A DNA stretch of 5,408 bases from Lachnospiraceae bacterium (GTDB lineage Bacteria; Bacillota; Clostridia; Lachnospirales; Lachnospiraceae): assembly GCA_017404585.1 (NCBI GenBank), contig JAFRCB010000274.1, positions 1 to 5,408 of the forward strand, read 5' to 3'. Positions 5,021 to 5,408 of the stretch are shown piece after piece; position 1 is the stretch's first letter, and every line of letters starts with the position of its first letter. Made by a program: the position numbers and the translations under genes. The notes beneath the pieces are model-generated. The model made no database searches. It saw only the letters and a list, made by a program, of their open reading frames with translations, and was not told the DNA's origin.

Positions 5021-5408
5021 AACAAAGACTGAAATCACTCAGATTCCGCATGTTGCTGCCGGTGGTCGCCATGACGCTGTTCGTCGTCATTCTGCTGACG
5101 GCTGTATTTTCCCGAGCGTATATCGCCATGATTCTCCAACAGGAGAAGGAATACACCCTTACGATGGAGCCGGGAGACAAGATCTTCGTATATACGGACG
5201 GTGTTCCCGAAGCAATAGACAAGAATGATGAGATGTTCGGCGTGGAGCGCATGGTGGAGGCTTTGAATACTAATGCGGATGGCAGACCGGAGGAAATCCT
5301 GAGGAGCATAAGAAGCGCCGTCGACGATTTCGTCGGCGACGCCGAAAAGTTCGATGACATTACAATGATGTGCATAGAGTATTGCGGCTCAGAATCCCCG
5401 TCGCTTTA
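5017..5408 (+). CDS. chimeric SpoIIE-family phosphatase: membrane anchor fused to PP2C C-terminus, open at 3' end
   Basis: The frame runs 130 codons to the window end without a stop. Residues 1-11 are basic (MKQRLKSLRFR) and ~12-31 form a membrane helix (MLLPVVAMTLFVVILLTAVF), followed by SRAYIAMILQQEKE. This is typical of the start of membrane SpoIIE-type phosphatases with an extracytoplasmic sensor. From residue ~46 the protein is instead the end of the phosphatase domain: LTMEPGDKIFVYTDGVPEAID (D61-G62), MFGVERMVEALN, and DAEKFDDITMMCIEY (D113, D114). Such proteins are usually around 600-800 residues, so several hundred are missing: the sensor, HAMP linker and the first catalytic Asp motifs. 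The join near 5152 keeps the frame. PP2C enzymes need the missing motifs for metal binding, so activity is not expected. It overlaps the solute-binding fragment by ATGA. This could be a real in-frame deletion or an assembly join. Confidence 0.75.
   Translation, partial: MKQRLKSLRFRMLLPVVAMTLFVVILLTAVFSRAYIAMILQQEKEYTLTMEPGDKIFVYTDGVPEAIDKNDEMFGVERMVEALNTNADGRPEEILRSIRSAVDDFVGDAEKFDDITMMCIEYCGSESPSL

Noticed and set aside
4700..5375. Long minus-strand and alternate-frame ORFs over the solute-binding and phosphatase fragments
   Set aside because: The + strand frames here carry recognisable protein motifs; the others are shadows.

Overview
The window looks like a stretch of a Firmicutes genome, most likely from the class Clostridia and probably a gut Lachnospiraceae-type organism. 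This rests on the styles of the two-component genes, the SpoIIE-type phosphatase tail and strong Gram-positive-like ribosome binding sites. The assignment is inference, since there is no rRNA or other marker gene. Coding DNA at both ends is moderately GC-rich, while the middle (about 3.5-4.6 kb) is visibly more AT-rich and nearly gene-free.

Layout. (1) Bases 1-558 hold the C-terminal four fifths of an OmpR/PhoB-type response regulator, cut by the window edge. (2) Bases 559-719 form a leader between regulator and kinase. It has a possible 29-codon upstream ORF and two mutually exclusive hairpins just before the kinase ribosome binding site. (3) Bases 720-3485 encode a large (921 aa) six-helix membrane sensor histidine kinase. 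Its extracytoplasmic region is split by a low-complexity Ala/Gln/Thr/Asp linker built from 33-bp tandem repeats. The regulator and kinase should act as one two-component system. (4) Bases 3486-4165 are an eroded intergenic zone. It holds a 39-codon reading-frame remnant that runs into a strong intrinsic terminator, a 34-codon Cys-containing small ORF, and imperfect palindromes. (5) Bases 4166-4594 are four tandem 107-108 bp units. Each carries an invariant 9-bp palindrome inside a 40-bp identical core, plus a second 9-bp hairpin. (6) Bases 4598-5020 are the C-terminal part of a probable ABC-transporter solute-binding protein, whose 5' end is replaced by the repeat array. (7) Bases 5017-5408 overlap it by ATGA and encode a chimeric ORF. 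It has the signal-anchor start of a membrane SpoIIE-family phosphatase joined in frame to the last ~85 residues of a SpoIIE/PP2C domain, with sensor, linker and most of the catalytic core missing.

The right-hand third therefore shows two breakpoints (array/solute-binding protein near 4600, and inside the phosphatase near 5152). These may be real deletions driven by repeats, or joins made by an assembler. The most distinctive items are the palindromic tandem array, the in-frame phosphatase chimera, the repeat-built kinase linker and the alternative-hairpin leader. I do not see a complete defence, CRISPR, retron or mobile-element system.
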